Part shown: one piece after another, positions 20,464-21,566 of the stretch
Layout of the letters: the number at the start of each line of letters is the position of its first letter
How positions within the stretch are numbered: the stretch's first letter is position 1
NCBI GenBank assembly: GCA_030141585.1
Contig: JAQIFP010000092.1
Location: forward strand, 1 to 21,566
Source: Ophryocystis elektroscirrha
Lineage: Eukaryota; Apicomplexa; Conoidasida; Neogregarinorida; Ophryocystidae
Length of the DNA stretch: 21,566 nt
Direction of reading: 5' to 3'
Program-made: the position numbers and the translations under genes
Notes under the pieces: model-generated
What the model was told of the DNA's origin: nothing
What the model saw: only the letters and a program-made list of their open reading frames with translations
Databases searched by the model: none

Positions 20464-21566
20464 ATGGATGAAGCAACGTTATCAAAAAAAGAACTTAAAG
20501 AGCGTTGTGCCATACTAAAAAAAGAAATAGATTCTTTGAAACAACAAAAAAACACAGTTTTATCTCAAATTCGTAAGCAAAATGAAAAAATCGATGATGT
20601 TCGTGATAAAATCAAATTAAATATTCAGCTTCCTTATTTGGTCTCAAACGTTATCGAAGTATGTAATTTTAGATAACAAATTTTTTCAAGACGCTATTCG
20701 CAGGTTCTTGATTTAGACCCAAACGAAACAGCTGAGTTGGGTGCTGCCGCTGAGAGTGATAAGTCTTCTTTATCAGCTGTCATCAAAACATCTACTCGAC
20801 AGGTATATGCTTTTATAATTATATTAATAATCTATATATATACATATACATAATACCCTCATAAATATGGTCATATTTATTATAGTGCTATATGTACTTT
20901 TTTTTACAATTAAAAAAAAAAAAAAAAAAAAAATATAAATATATTTATATACATATATATATATGTACATATATATATATATATATAAATCTAAATTAAT
21001 ATATATATATATGTATATATATGTATATAATAATTCCATAAACATAAAACAAAAAAACATACAATGTCAAATTTAATGTAAATATCAGACAATATATTTA
21101 CCTGTTATCGGTCTGGTTCCCGCTTCAGAACTCAAGCCAAGTATGGTTTTGCGTTATAGTAAACTTGTTTAGATGATCTTGTTGGTGTCAACAAAGACAG
21201 TTATCTTATCATTGAAAAACTTGGACCCGAATATGACAGTCGTGTGAAAGCCATGGAAGTTGATGAAAGACCTAGCGAAGAATATTCGGATATAGGAGGA
21301 TTAGATAAACAAATTGAAGAACTTATTGAAGCTATAGGTAATATATTTATAAGTTGGTATTATAAATAAACTTATTTAACAAAAATTAATGTCAAAATAT
21401 ATATACATACATATATGTATATATATGTATCCATATGTGTATATATGTGTATATATGTATATATATGTATATATATGTATATATATGTATATATATGTAT
21501 ATATATGTATATATATGTATATATATGTATATATATGTATATATATGTATATATATGTATATATAT
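20464..21566 (+). CDS. RPT5: 26S proteasome regulatory ATPase RPT5/PSMC3, 5' part
   Basis: AAA+ subunit of the 19S regulatory particle base, which unfolds ubiquitinated substrates and threads them into the 20S core. Exons: 20464-20658, 20704-20802, 21089-21140 and 21173-21337; introns 45, 286 and 32 nt, with a fourth starting at 21338 and running off the window. The 170 complete codons cover the N-terminal coiled coil ([20 protein letters not shown]), the [18 protein letters not shown] segment, the OB domain ([20 protein letters not shown], then [20 protein letters not shown]) and the run-in to the AAA domain ([34 protein letters not shown]). [14 protein letters not shown] is diagnostic of RPT5 among the six RPT paralogues. 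Walker A/B and the C-terminal HbYX tail lie outside. The short acidic loop after LDLDPNE replaces a longer insert in many orthologues. Confidence 0.97.
20920..21035. repeat. Poly-A and TA microsatellite in RPT5 intron 2
   Basis: A 22-base A run (20912-20933) followed by (TA)n/TATATG sequence inside the 286-nt intron 20803-21088. No exon signal inside. Confidence 0.85.
21395..21566. repeat. Terminal decamer microsatellite in RPT5 intron 4
   Basis: Degenerate TATATG sequence becomes, from about 21451, perfect copies (about 11.6) of the decamer TATATATGTA, a rotation of the unit that opens the window, in the same orientation. It continues to the last base, so the true intron length is unknown. 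A GTATCCATAT word flanks both arrays (about 135-144 and 21427-21436). Confidence 0.95.

Overview
This is nuclear DNA from an AT-rich, gene-dense unicellular eukaryote (a protist). The evidence is eukaryote-only genes (actin, a spliceosomal SF3b subunit, an anaphase-promoting-complex RING subunit, a 26S proteasome ATPase, a mitochondrial carrier), almost all split by GT...AG introns. TAA, TAG and TGA are all used as stops, so no stop reassignment is visible. I cannot name the lineage. The most distinctive trait is the introns: about 18 are very short (mostly 30-38 nt, one possibly 22 nt), while the longer ones (about 90-910 nt) are mostly filled with TA/TATATG microsatellite.

Layout, left to right. 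1-873 is microsatellite and AT-rich DNA. A run of minus-strand genes follows: an unrecognised acidic 126-residue ORF (874-1254), a mitoferrin-like mitochondrial iron carrier (1466-2671), an unrecognised protein of about 524 residues (2797-5222) and an unrecognised basic/coiled-coil protein of about 501 residues (5390-7874). After a divergent spacer come two plus-strand genes: an unrecognised 119-residue protein (8561-9725) and SF3b14/p14 (9858-10535). p14 converges tail to tail with APC11 (10553-11228, minus), leaving 17 bp between the stop codons. APC11 is followed on the same strand by an MRS2-type magnesium channel (11306-14488) and actin (15146-16361). A degenerate ERV/ALR-fold protein (16996-18422, plus), an unrecognised minus-strand gene whose intron holds a 19-bp minisatellite (18568-20085), and the first 170 codons of the proteasome ATPase RPT5/PSMC3 (20464 onward, plus) complete the window.

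The genes do not form a pathway. They are ordinary housekeeping genes packed 17-690 bp apart. Two act in mitochondria (mitoferrin, MRS2), two in ubiquitin-proteasome work (APC11, RPT5) and one in splicing (p14).

Both ends of the window run into the same TATATATATG decamer array, so the window probably ends where repeats stopped an assembly. Exon coordinates were derived by hand from splice signals, reading-frame continuity and, where possible, protein-family conservation. They are predictions. No conserved operon, CRISPR array, insertion sequence or tRNA gene was found.
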